This document shows, piece after piece, positions 34,381 through 41,940 of a stretch of DNA of 53,197 bases. Below the pieces are notes generated by a model. It was not told the DNA's origin. It did not search any database and worked only from the letters and a program-made list of their open reading frames with translations. This DNA comes from Planctomyces sp. SH-PL62 (GTDB lineage Bacteria > Planctomycetota > Planctomycetia > Planctomycetales > Planctomycetaceae): NCBI GenBank assembly GCA_945905295.1, contig CAMDPX010000016.1, forward strand, positions 1-53,197, read 5' to 3'. The position numbers and the translations under genes are program-made. Positions within the stretch are counted from its first letter, which is position 1, and each line of letters starts with the position of its first letter.

Positions 34381-35190
34381 ATGAAGACCGCCTTGCGACT
34401 CTCCTGTGGATTGCTGCTGATCGTCAGCGCGGTCGGCTGTCACACCTGCCAACATTCTTGTGGCGACCAGAGCTGCGCGCCCCAAGGAGACTGCCAGCAG
34501 AAGAGCTGTTTAGGAAAGCTCTTCAAAGGCAAAGGGGGCGGCGGTTGCCAATCCGAATGCGGCGATGGCTGCGGCATCGTCGAAGGCGAGATGGCCTGCG
34601 ACTGCGGTCGTCATCACGGACATCGCAAGTCCAAGTCGAAGTCGAAGTCGAAGTGCAAACATTGCAACGAAGCCGCAATGTACGGCTACGATCAGTCAGT
34701 CGTTTACACCGGCGACGATTGGCAAGGGATGCCGCAACCTGGCATGGGCATGATGCCGATGGCCGGGGGATGCAGCGGCTGTGCCGGTGGTGCTCCGATG
34801 ATGTCCATGCCGTCGACTGGATGCGCTGGCTGTGGTGGATCGGGGATGTCTCCGATTCCCAATGAAGGTGGCTGTGCCTCCTGCGGTGGCAGCGGAGCGG
34901 TTCCTCAACCGCAACCGCCGATCGGTGGTGGATGCGCAAGCTGCGGCGGCAATCATCCGGCACCGGTTCCGGCCGCTCCTCCGGCAGGCGGCGGCTGTGC
35001 CAGTTGTGGAGCCGCGGCTGCTAATGAATCGTTCTACAACCCGATGGGTCCGCATCATCACCCGGCTCCCGCTCCTCCCGCAGAAGGAGGAGTGCCGAAT
35101 CCGTCCATCGAATCGGTTCCCGGTGGCGATAAGGCTTCCTCTGGCGGCGAGCCAATCCAGAAAATTCAATGGGTGCCACGACAACTGTGA
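34381..35190 (+). CDS. Cysteine- and glycine-rich lipoprotein with GGCASCGG repeats
   Basis: A 269-residue protein. The start MKTALRLSCGLLLIVSAVGC has the form of a lipoprotein signal, with Cys20 as the likely lipidated residue. The mature part has more than 25 cysteines, a KSKSKSKSKCK basic run, and at least five GGCxxCGG-type units (GGCASCGG, TGCAGCGG and variants) separated by Pro-rich linkers. No enzyme domain is seen. Disulfide-linked or metal-binding envelope structure is possible. ATG 34381 is chosen because GAGGA lies five bases before it. A terminator follows the gene. Confidence 0.8.
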   Translation: MKTALRLSCGLLLIVSAVGCHTCQHSCGDQSCAPQGDCQQKSCLGKLFKGKGGGGCQSECGDGCGIVEGEMACDCGRHHGHRKSKSKSKSKCKHCNEAAMYGYDQSVVYTGDDWQGMPQPGMGMMPMAGGCSGCAGGAPMMSMPSTGCAGCGGSGMSPIPNEGGCASCGGSGAVPQPQPPIGGGCASCGGNHPAPVPAAPPAGGGCASCGAAAANESFYNPMGPHHHPAPAPPAEGGVPNPSIESVPGGDKASSGGEPIQKIQWVPRQL

Positions 35191-35216
35191 TCGTGAGACA
35201 GCCCTCGAAATTCAAC

Positions 35217-35249
35217 ACACACCGGCAACTTGCCGGTGTGTTCGTTTTT
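35217..35249 (+). terminator. Rho-independent terminator of the Cys-rich lipoprotein gene
   Basis: Stem ACACACCGGCA / TGCCGGTGTGT (35217-35227, 35231-35241) with a three-base loop is followed by TCGTTTTTG. Confidence 0.88.
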
Positions 35250-35294
35250 GGGCCAATCGGTCGGCGGTTATGTTTGTCGGACGATTGCGGTGAC

Positions 35295-35382
35295 GGGGTC
35301 GGGAGTCTTTTTCAGGTCGGCCCACATTTCAATCACCGACTGGAATTAACATCTGGCCGACCTGAAAAAGACTCCCGACCCC
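35295..35382. repeat. GGGGTCGGGAGTC-family inverted repeat (copy 3)
   Basis: Perfect 28-base arms (35295-35322 and 35355-35382), with the inner arm continuing GGTCGGCC as in copy 1. Confidence 0.96.
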
Positions 35383-35416
35383 TTTGCGTTCTCCGTTTTC
35401 CGCCAGCTCAAACGCC

Positions 35417-36220
35417 ATGACATCACCCCAAGTCATTGATCGTCTCGCTCAACGAAACCGCCCGGCCGGCTCGGTCGCTGGCTATCAAACTTGGTCGGAT
35501 CTGCTGTTCGTGCATTGGCGAGTTCCGTCCGCCGAACTCCGTCCGCTGTTGCCAGCCGAAGTGGAAATCGACGAGTGCGATGGCTCGGCCTGGGTCGGCT
35601 TGGTGCTGTTTCACATGTCGGGTGTGCGACCGTGGTGGTTTCCCGCGCTGCCGGGTGTCTCGGAGTTTCACGAAACGAACGTCCGCACGTATGTGACTTG
35701 CAACGGCGAACCGGGCGTCTGGTTTTTCAGTTTGGACGCCGCGAACTCGCTGGCAGTCCGAGTCGCTCGCTGGCGCTGGCGGCTGAAATACTTCTTCGCA
35801 GAGATGTCGATCGCGCGGCGCGAATCGTTGATCGAATATCGCAGTCAGCGATTGTGGCCTGATCCGATCCCAGCCAACGCGGACGTCGCGAGCGAGATCG
35901 GTGATTGGCTGCCCGGTGGCGGACCTCACGGCGAAACCGTACCGGGAACGTTGGAGTTCTTTCTGGCCGAGCGATACTTGCTCTTCACCGAGTTGGCACC
36001 AGGACGAATCGCACGCGGCCAAGTGCATCACACTCCGTACCCATTGAAGACGGCGAAGCTGTTGCGCTGTGATCAATCGCTGGTCTCGGCCAGCGGTATC
36101 AACGTCACAAATCCGCCGGCTCATGTCCTCTTCAGTCCCGGAGTGACCGTGGACATCTTCCCGTTACGCGCGCTCGTAGTGACCCCATTTATGGGGTCGA
36201 GAACGACGACGACCCGATAA
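35417..36220 (+). CDS. DUF2071 (YqjF-like) family protein
   Basis: A 267-residue soluble protein with the family pattern: an N-terminal WSDLLFVHWRVPSAELRPLL, LPAEVEIDECDGSAWVGLVL, then ETNVRTYV and FFSLDAANSLAVRVAR, and a C-terminal GRIARGQVHHTPYPL segment. The biochemical role of DUF2071 is not established; the fold is acetoacetate-decarboxylase-like. ATG 35417 starts the family-conserved part. The last residues VVTPFMGSRTTTTR and the TAA stop are encoded by the GTAG-type REP pair at 36176-36233, so the natural C-terminus has been replaced or extended by repeat sequence. Confidence 0.88.
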   Translation: MTSPQVIDRLAQRNRPAGSVAGYQTWSDLLFVHWRVPSAELRPLLPAEVEIDECDGSAWVGLVLFHMSGVRPWWFPALPGVSEFHETNVRTYVTCNGEPGVWFFSLDAANSLAVRVARWRWRLKYFFAEMSIARRESLIEYRSQRLWPDPIPANADVASEIGDWLPGGGPHGETVPGTLEFFLAERYLLFTELAPGRIARGQVHHTPYPLKTAKLLRCDQSLVSASGINVTNPPAHVLFSPGVTVDIFPLRALVVTPFMGSRTTTTR

Positions 36221-36233
36221 ATCGGGTCACTAC
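36176..36233. repeat. GTAG-type REP pair supplying the ends of two convergent genes
   Basis: GTAGT plus GACCCC-ATTTAT-GGGGTC (36176-36199) faces GACCCG-ATAAAT-CGGGTC plus ACTAC (36210-36233). The plus-strand gene ends inside it. The minus-strand gene uses the TAG of its GTAG as stop codon. Confidence 0.93.
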
Positions 36234-36958
36234 AAGCGCGCGAGCATCTCCACCAGCGCTTGAAGTCCCGGCAGCGTGATCGTGTGCGGGCCGCAGAACT
36301 CCAGGAAGTTCACGTTCGCACCAGCCTCGACCAGCAAATCGCGCAGCAAGAGTGCTGCCGCGAATGGCAGGATCGGATCTTGGCGTCCGTGGCTCTGCAC
36401 GACCGGCACACCTTTGAGCCGCGCCGCCTTCGCTCGCCATTGAACTTCGCTGACGAGCGTGCTCGACCAGAGACACAGTCCACCGGGAGGCTCGGCCCAG
36501 TTCAGCGCCGTCTCGACGGCGAGCATCGAGCCTTGCGAAAAGCCGCCCAGTACAAAGCGATTGTGTGGCAGGTTCGTCTGCTGACGCACTTCGTCCAGCA
36601 GCGAAAGCAACTGGTCCCGAGCTTGATCGATTCCCTCCGGACGTCGATCGCGCAAGATACGAAGATCGCCACTCTCGACTGCGCCGACGAGTTCTTCCAT
36701 GTCGATGTGCCACCACGCTCGGCCGCCGCCGTAGCCGAGTTCTTCGAGGCTCAACGGCGCGGCGGGGAAGACGAACTCAACCGAGTCAGCCAATGCGGGA
36801 CAGAGCTTGAACAGTTCATCGCCGATCGGAACGAGGTCGTGCCCCGGCGCTCCGAAGCCGTGACAGAGCACAACCACCAATCGCGGCGGCGTCCCTTCGG
36901 GAAGCTGAGTGACGACGCGGCACTTCAGTCCGCCGTAATTCTCGAATCGCATGGCCAT
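36230..36958 (-). CDS. Phospholipase/carboxylesterase-type alpha/beta hydrolase
   Basis: A 242-residue protein similar to YpfH-like carboxylesterases. It has VVVLCHGFGAPGHDL (oxyanion-hole region), the nucleophile elbow GGFSQGSM, SHGRQDPILP (catalytic Asp) and FCGPHTITL (catalytic His). It has no signal peptide. ATG 36958 has AAAGGAA upstream and begins the conserved region. The stop codon TAG is the minus-strand reading of the GTAG in the REP pair at 36176-36233. It is divergent from the nucleoside transporter gene. Confidence 0.88.
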   Translation of the reverse strand: MAMRFENYGGLKCRVVTQLPEGTPPRLVVVLCHGFGAPGHDLVPIGDELFKLCPALADSVEFVFPAAPLSLEELGYGGGRAWWHIDMEELVGAVESGDLRILRDRRPEGIDQARDQLLSLLDEVRQQTNLPHNRFVLGGFSQGSMLAVETALNWAEPPGGLCLWSSTLVSEVQWRAKAARLKGVPVVQSHGRQDPILPFAAALLLRDLLVEAGANVNFLEFCGPHTITLPGLQALVEMLARL

Positions 36959-37040
36959 GAACGGTTCCTTTCGTCGGGCGGGATTGTGAGCATCCTCGGC
37001 GTCCCTTGCGAGCATCAGACAGGACCGGTGCAATGCTGAC

Positions 37041-37087
37041 GTGGCCGACGCGCCTCGCGTCGGTCGGATGCGAGACGCATCCGCCAC
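37041..37087. repeat. GTGG-type REP pair upstream of the nucleoside transporter gene
   Basis: GTGGC with hairpin CGACGCG-CCT-CGCGTCG is followed by GGATGCG-AGA-CGCATCC and GCCAC (37083-37087). It ends four bases before the AGAGGAAGG ribosome-binding site. Confidence 0.8.
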
Positions 37088-37105
37088 GAAAGAGGAAGGT
37101 CGCTC

Positions 37106-38329
37106 ATGGAACGTGTCGTCAGTGCGTTCGGACTGTTCGTGATGATCGGGCTGGCGTGGCTGATGAGCACTCATCGGCGGCGGTTTCCCTGGCGGGTGGT
37201 GCTGATCGGCATGGTCCTGCAATTCGTGTTCGCCCTGCTGACGCTGCGCACCGCTCCTGGCCGACTCCTCTTCGACGCGCTGGGTTCGCTGTTCACGAAG
37301 ATTCTCGACTTCGTGGATGAAGGGTCAAAGTTCGTGTTCGGTAGCGAATACGCGCACCACTATTTCGCGTTTCGAGTGCTGCCGACGATCGTGTTTTTCT
37401 CGTCGTTGATGTCGGTGCTGTACTACCTGGGAGTCATGCAACGGATCGTGCAGGCGATGGCCTGGGTCATGCAGAGAACGATGAAGACCTCCGGTGCCGA
37501 GAGCCTTTCGACGGCCGCAAACATCTTTGTCGGCCAGACGGAAGCACCGCTAGTCGTGAAGCCGTATGTCGCGCGGATGACGAATTCCGAATTGATGGCG
37601 GTCATGATCGGCGGCTTCGCAACGATCGCAGGCGGCGTCTTGGCGCTGTATGTCGGCATGGGCATCGACGCCGGCCATCTGATGACCGCATCTGTGATTG
37701 CCGCGCCGGCCACGCTGGTCATCGCCAAGATCATGCAACCGGAAGTCGATCAACCGGAGACGGCGGGCGTCTCCGCCAGCTCGTTGCCGATGACGAACGC
37801 CAACCTCATCGACGCCGCGGCGGAAGGGGCTTCGGAGGGGCTGAAACTGGCGCTCAACGTCGCCGCCATGTTGATTGCGTTCCTGGGGCTGATGGCGATG
37901 TTGGACTGGATGCTGGCGTCGATTGGCGATTTCTATTTTGACCAAAAGACTTGGTCGCTCTCGGCCGTCTTCGGTTATCTGTTCTGGCCGATCGCATGGG
38001 TCATGGGGATTCCCTCAGCAGACTGCTCGCGTGCCGGCGAGTTGCTGGGCTTGCGGATGGTGACCAATGAACTCGTCGCCTATCAACGGATGTCCGATTG
38101 GAACAACAAACCCGAATTGGGCGTCGAGTTGATGCAGCGTTCGCGAGTGATCCTGACGTATGCCTTGTGTGGCTTCGCGAATTTCGGTTCCATCGGCATT
38201 CAGATCGGCGGCATCGGCGCGATGGCTCCGGAGCGACGGGGCGACCTTGCTCGGCTGGGCTTGCGAGCCATGCTGGGCGGTACTCTGGCCTGTTTCATGA
38301 CGGCGTGTGTCGCGGGTGTGCTGCTATAA
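37106..38329 (+). CDS. Concentrative nucleoside transporter (NupC/CNT family)
   Basis: A 407-residue inner-membrane protein with about ten hydrophobic segments and the CNT signature GQTEAPLVVKPYVARMTNSE, followed by GGFATIAGGVLALYVGMGID. CNT proteins import nucleosides with H+ or Na+. AGAGGAAGG (37091-37099) fixes the ATG. Length is normal for bacterial members. The gene is monocistronic, flanked by a REP upstream and a GGGGTCGGGAGTC-family repeat just after the stop. Confidence 0.93.
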   Translation: MERVVSAFGLFVMIGLAWLMSTHRRRFPWRVVLIGMVLQFVFALLTLRTAPGRLLFDALGSLFTKILDFVDEGSKFVFGSEYAHHYFAFRVLPTIVFFSSLMSVLYYLGVMQRIVQAMAWVMQRTMKTSGAESLSTAANIFVGQTEAPLVVKPYVARMTNSELMAVMIGGFATIAGGVLALYVGMGIDAGHLMTASVIAAPATLVIAKIMQPEVDQPETAGVSASSLPMTNANLIDAAAEGASEGLKLALNVAAMLIAFLGLMAMLDWMLASIGDFYFDQKTWSLSAVFGYLFWPIAWVMGIPSADCSRAGELLGLRMVTNELVAYQRMSDWNNKPELGVELMQRSRVILTYALCGFANFGSIGIQIGGIGAMAPERRGDLARLGLRAMLGGTLACFMTACVAGVLL

Positions 38330-38334
38330 GCCAC

Positions 38335-38418
38335 GGGGTCGGGAGTCTTTTTCAGGCCGCCCTCCCCGACTCTGAAATCGGATCGAGTCACGGCGGCCTG
38401 AAAAAGACTCCCGACCCC
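38335..38418. repeat. GGGGTCGGGAGTC-family inverted repeat (copy 4)
   Basis: Perfect 27-base arms (38335-38361 and 38392-38418). The inner arm reads GGCCGCC, a third variant compared with the other copies. Confidence 0.96.
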
Positions 38419-38438
38419 TTCGTCACCGGAGACCACGA

Positions 38439-38741
38439 GTGATCGCATTGGAAGAGCATCCGCAAGGAGTCATCGTGCCGGTGAAGGCGCAACCCGGCGC
38501 GCGTCGCAACGGTCTGGCGGGAGAGCACGCCGGCGCATTGAAATTACAGGTCACACAAGCTCCCGAAGACGGCAAAGCGACTGATGCCGTGTTGGACCTG
38601 CTGGCAGACGTTCTGCATGTGAAGCATTCGCAAGTGAAGCTGTTGTCGGGAGCGACGTCTCGGCAGAAGCGCATCTTGGTCACCGGGCTGTCGCTCGCCG
38701 AGGTCGCGAGTCGGCTGCGGCCAGAGTTGGAGGACTCATGA
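38439..38741 (+). CDS. DUF167/UPF0235 (YggU-like) protein
   Basis: A 100-residue protein with the family pattern VPVKAQPGARRNGLAGEHAGALKL...PEDGKAT and VKLLSGATSRQKRILV. Its cellular role is unknown. The start is a GTG at 38439, 20 bases after the repeat arm. It overlaps tsaE by four bases (ATGA), so the two are translationally coupled. Confidence 0.9.
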   Translation: MIALEEHPQGVIVPVKAQPGARRNGLAGEHAGALKLQVTQAPEDGKATDAVLDLLADVLHVKHSQVKLLSGATSRQKRILVTGLSLAEVASRLRPELEDS

Positions 38742-39223
38742 ATTTAACGGTCGACGAATCGGACGAGCCGTTCGAGTACGACGCTCACAGCGAGCGAGAC
38801 ACCGACGCACTGGGTGAGATGCTGGCCAATGCGGCTGAGTCGGGCCTTGTCGTGGGCTTGATCGGCCCGCTCGGAGCCGGCAAGACGCGCTTAGTCCGCG
38901 CGACGGCGACGGCATTGGGAGCCGACCCCAGCAGTGTCAGCAGTCCGACGTTTGTGTTGATTCAGGAATACTTCGGCCGGATACCGGTCTATCATTTCGA
39001 TACCTACCGCCTGCGCGACGTGCGCGCGTTCGCGGACCTCGGCGCGGAGGAGTATTTCAGCGGCGACGGTGTCTGCTTCGTGGAGTGGGCCGATCGAGTC
39101 GCCTCGGAGCTGCCGCGCGATTTGCTGCGTATCGAAGTCACCGTGCTCGCGCCGACCGCTCGGCGATTTCGCATCACCGCAAGCGGACTCGTGTCGCAGC
39201 GAGTGCTGTCGCGGCTGAAGTAG
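38738..39223 (+). CDS. tsaE: tRNA threonylcarbamoyladenosine biosynthesis protein TsaE
   Basis: A 161-residue P-loop ATPase of the t6A pathway, which works with TsaB and TsaD to modify A37 of ANN-decoding tRNAs. It shows GPLGAGKTRLVRA (Walker A), SSPTFVLIQEY, YHFDTYRL and CFVEWADRV, all typical. It overlaps the DUF167 gene by four bases. The TAG stop is the TAG of a GTAG REP tetranucleotide (39220-39223). Confidence 0.96.
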   Translation: MNLTVDESDEPFEYDAHSERDTDALGEMLANAAESGLVVGLIGPLGAGKTRLVRATATALGADPSSVSSPTFVLIQEYFGRIPVYHFDTYRLRDVRAFADLGAEEYFSGDGVCFVEWADRVASELPRDLLRIEVTVLAPTARRFRITASGLVSQRVLSRLK

Positions 39224-39301
39224 GTCAGCCTTTCCAGGCTGACCCGATGAACGATGGACGCCGAATTGGCAATTCGGGTCAGGCTGGAAAGCCTGACCTA
39301 C
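39220..39301. repeat. GTAG-type REP pair between tsaE and mtnA
   Basis: 27-base arms (39220-39246 and 39275-39301), each GTAG plus the hairpin GTCAGCCT-TTCC-AGGCTGAC or its compensated variant GTCAGGCT...AGCCTGAC. Both neighbouring genes end inside it. Confidence 0.95.
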
Positions 39302-40364
39302 GGGCCAGCATCTCGCGAATCGCCGCTTCCGACACCGGCCGAATGACGCCGCGCTCGGTGATGATGGCCGTGATTGACTCCGCGGGAGTGACATCGAAAG
39401 CGGGGTTGTAGACGTCGATCCCTTCCGGGGCCGTCTGCCGGCCAAAACCGTGAGTGATCTCCGCGGCCGAGCGTTCTTCGATCGGAATCTGATCGCCGTT
39501 GGACAAGGACAGATCGAACGTGCTGGACGGTGCCGCGACGTAAAACGGAATGCCGTGCGTCTTCGCCAGACACGCGACGGAATACGTTCCGATCTTGTTG
39601 GCCGTGTCGCCGTTGGCGGCGATGCGATCGGCCCCGACGATCACGGCCTGTACTTTGCGCTGCCGCATGACGGTCGCGGCCATCGAATCGCAAATCAACG
39701 TGACTGGCACGCCGCGTTGCGAGAGTTCCCACGCCGTCAGCCGCGCTCCTTGCAAGAGTGGTCGAGTCTCGTCGGCGAATACGCGGATTTGCTTTCCGTC
39801 TGCGACCGCCGCGTAGATCACTGCCAGCGCCGTTCCGTCTCCGGCTGTGGCCAGCGCTCCGGCGTTGCAATGCGTTAGCACCGCATCGCCCGTTGTCAGC
39901 AACTCCGCGCCGTGTCGGCCAATCGCGGCGCACATGGAACGGTCTTCAGTCTCGATTGCGCGAGCTTCGGTCAGTAAGGCTTTGACAACGTCCTGTGGAG
40001 CCGCCGTCGGCATTCGTTCGGCGACTTGGCGTTGCCGGTCTAAGGCCCAGAACAGATTCACCGCCGTCGGCCGGCTCGCAGCCAATTGCTGGATCACCAC
40101 ATGCAGTCGCTCGTCAAACTTCGAGCGTTCCAGACTCGCTGCTTCGCGAACGCCCACCACGACTCCGTAGGCCGCCGCGACACCAATCGCGGGCGCGCCG
40201 CGCACTCGCAATGAGCGGATCGCCTCGACGACTTGTTCCGCGGAACGGCATTCGAGCGACGTCGTTTCACAGGGCAACAATGTCTGGTCCAGAAGCCGCA
40301 AGCTGCCGTTCGATTCGCCCAGCCATTCGAGCGCGCGAGCCGGGGTCAGGTCTTCAAATTTCAT
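39279..40364 (-). CDS. mtnA: S-methyl-5-thioribose-1-phosphate isomerase MtnA
   Basis: A 361-residue cytoplasmic enzyme of the methionine salvage pathway that converts methylthioribose-1-phosphate to methylthioribulose-1-phosphate. Family marks are SLRLLDQTLLP, RVRGAPAIGVAAAYG, LTHCNAGALATAG (catalytic Cys), VIVGADRIAANGDTANKIGT (catalytic Asp) and FYVAAPSSTFD. The start ATG (40362-40364) and the first residues MKFEDLTP are read from the left arm of the repeat at 40342-40468. The last residues RSGFPA and the TGA come from the REP at 39275-39301. Both ends are therefore repeat-encoded. The conserved core is intact. Confidence 0.95.
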   Translation of the reverse strand: MKFEDLTPARALEWLGESNGSLRLLDQTLLPCETTSLECRSAEQVVEAIRSLRVRGAPAIGVAAAYGVVVGVREAASLERSKFDERLHVVIQQLAASRPTAVNLFWALDRQRQVAERMPTAAPQDVVKALLTEARAIETEDRSMCAAIGRHGAELLTTGDAVLTHCNAGALATAGDGTALAVIYAAVADGKQIRVFADETRPLLQGARLTAWELSQRGVPVTLICDSMAATVMRQRKVQAVIVGADRIAANGDTANKIGTYSVACLAKTHGIPFYVAAPSSTFDLSLSNGDQIPIEERSAAEITHGFGRQTAPEGIDVYNPAFDVTPAESITAIITERGVIRPVSEAAIREMLARRSGFPA

Positions 40365-40468
40365 TTTTGGCCTCGCGAATTCGGCGCGATGCAAATTGGA
40401 AGTGCGATGTGAAACGCGAGTCGGGGGTGGATTGTGGTGCCAAAAATGAAACTTGAAGACCTGACCCC
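40342..40468. repeat. GGGGTCAGGTCTTCAAATTTC-family inverted repeat (copy 2)
   Basis: 30-base arms (40342-40371 and 40439-40468) with one mismatch. The left arm, read on the minus strand, contains the mtnA start codon. The spacer resembles that of copy 1 (34106-34172). Confidence 0.95.
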
Positions 40469-40482
40469 TGATCGAAGCCCTT

Positions 40483-41637
40483 TTATGCCGTCGCGACCGT
40501 CGTCTTCTTTTCGTCCTCGTCTTCGTCGCCGAACGGCTTCGGTTTCGGGAACCAGCGGCAGATGATGATGCCGAACTCGTAGAGAATGATCATCGGAACC
40601 ATCATCATCAACATGCTGTAAGGCTCGGCCGGAGTCAGGATCATCGAGATGATCGTGATGATGAAGATCGAGATGCGGCGTTTCTCTTGGAAGTCCTTGA
40701 TCTCGAAGATCGAGAGCCGTTCGAGGAACAGCATCACCAGCGGCAACTGAAAGCTGATGCCGAACATCAGTGGCAGCATGACGGCGAAGTCGATCCAGTC
40801 TGCGATGCGGATTTGCGTTTGCAGCTTTAGCTCCTCAGAGAACTGCAACAGGAAGCCCAGCACGAATGGAAACACGCCAAAGAAACAGAACGCGGCTCCG
40901 CCGAAGAACAGGAGGGAACTCATCGGCAAATAGATGTGGACGTACTTGCGTTCGTGCGGATACAGCCCGGCCGCGACGAACAGCCACCCTTGGTAGAAGA
41001 CCCACGGGCTGGAGAGCACCAGGCCCGCGACGAATGAGACTTTCAGCCAGGTCATGAAACCTTCTTGCACGGTCAGCACGATGGGACGCTGCTGTTGCTC
41101 GACCGCACCGCGCCATTGCGCGAACTCCGGTGCCGTGAGTCGCAACGAGACTGGCTTTTCTTCCGCAGCGGCGGGAGCTTCGCCGTCCTTTGCGTCCGGC
41201 GATGTCGACGCCGCGGCCGGGGCGGGCTTCTCAGCGGGAGCGGGGAAACGTTGTGGGTCGGCGTCATGCAACGCGGTCAGCAACTCGGAAGGGTTGATCT
41301 GAACCGTGATCGTTTTGGAATTGGGGTTCACTTCGGGGGGCGCTTCCGGCTTTGGTTCCGCCTTACCGGTGGCCCATTTCCAAAAAGTGTTCCATGTCTT
41401 GGCGGCATCAAACGGCTTGGCGTCTTCGCCCGTGAGATTCTTACCGCGTGCTCGGAGGGCATCTTCGATCGGCTTGCGGACGATCGCCATCACTTGGTCG
41501 CCAAAATACATCGTGACGCAGGTCACGAGCACTAAACCGACGATCGCGCGCCACAGCCGGATGCGCAACTCTTCGAGGTGTTCCCCGAAGGTCATCGTGG
41601 TGTTGTCGAACAAGTCTTTCGAGTTTTGTCGGGACAT
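40483..41637 (-). CDS. tatC: Sec-independent protein translocase TatC with an enlarged first periplasmic loop
   Basis: TatC is the membrane receptor for twin-arginine signals. It has HLEELRIRLWRA at the N-terminus, SPWVFYQGWLFVAAGLYPHE around the second helix, and ILTPAEPYSMLMMMVPMIIL near the last helices. At 384 residues it is about 110-130 residues longer than E. coli TatC. The extra sequence (about residues 62-188) lies between helices 1 and 2, on the periplasmic side, and is Pro/Ala/Lys/Glu-rich with short ordered patches. GGAGAG before the ATG supports the start. The tatA genes are 34 kb away (5972-6481). Confidence 0.94.
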   Translation of the reverse strand: MSRQNSKDLFDNTTMTFGEHLEELRIRLWRAIVGLVLVTCVTMYFGDQVMAIVRKPIEDALRARGKNLTGEDAKPFDAAKTWNTFWKWATGKAEPKPEAPPEVNPNSKTITVQINPSELLTALHDADPQRFPAPAEKPAPAAASTSPDAKDGEAPAAAEEKPVSLRLTAPEFAQWRGAVEQQQRPIVLTVQEGFMTWLKVSFVAGLVLSSPWVFYQGWLFVAAGLYPHERKYVHIYLPMSSLLFFGGAAFCFFGVFPFVLGFLLQFSEELKLQTQIRIADWIDFAVMLPLMFGISFQLPLVMLFLERLSIFEIKDFQEKRRISIFIITIISMILTPAEPYSMLMMMVPMIILYEFGIIICRWFPKPKPFGDEDEDEKKTTVATA

Positions 41638-41940
41638 GGCAACTCTCCGAAAAAGGCCGAGGAGTCACGGGTCTGCACGCAAGCGGGGCAATCATGGCAA
41701 CGTCGCTCTGCGAAGCGTCGCTCGACTTGCCAGCTCGCGGTGTGACCCGATGAACCGCAGGGCTGAACCACCACAAGGGGGGTTCAACCGGATGACATCG
41801 GAGAGCCCACTCGCTTCCCCCGCTGGCAGGAGCAGGAACTAAGAGCGGCCGACGGCGGGGGATTGTATTCACGCAGTTGACGAGAGGGAAACGTGCTCAA
41901 GGCATTTCTGTTCGGATCATCGATCCAGCGTCTTCACGGC
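41638..41940. other. Intergenic region, nothing recognised
   Basis: About 300 bases between two same-strand genes. No gene, strong hairpin or clear promoter was found. Confidence 0.4.
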
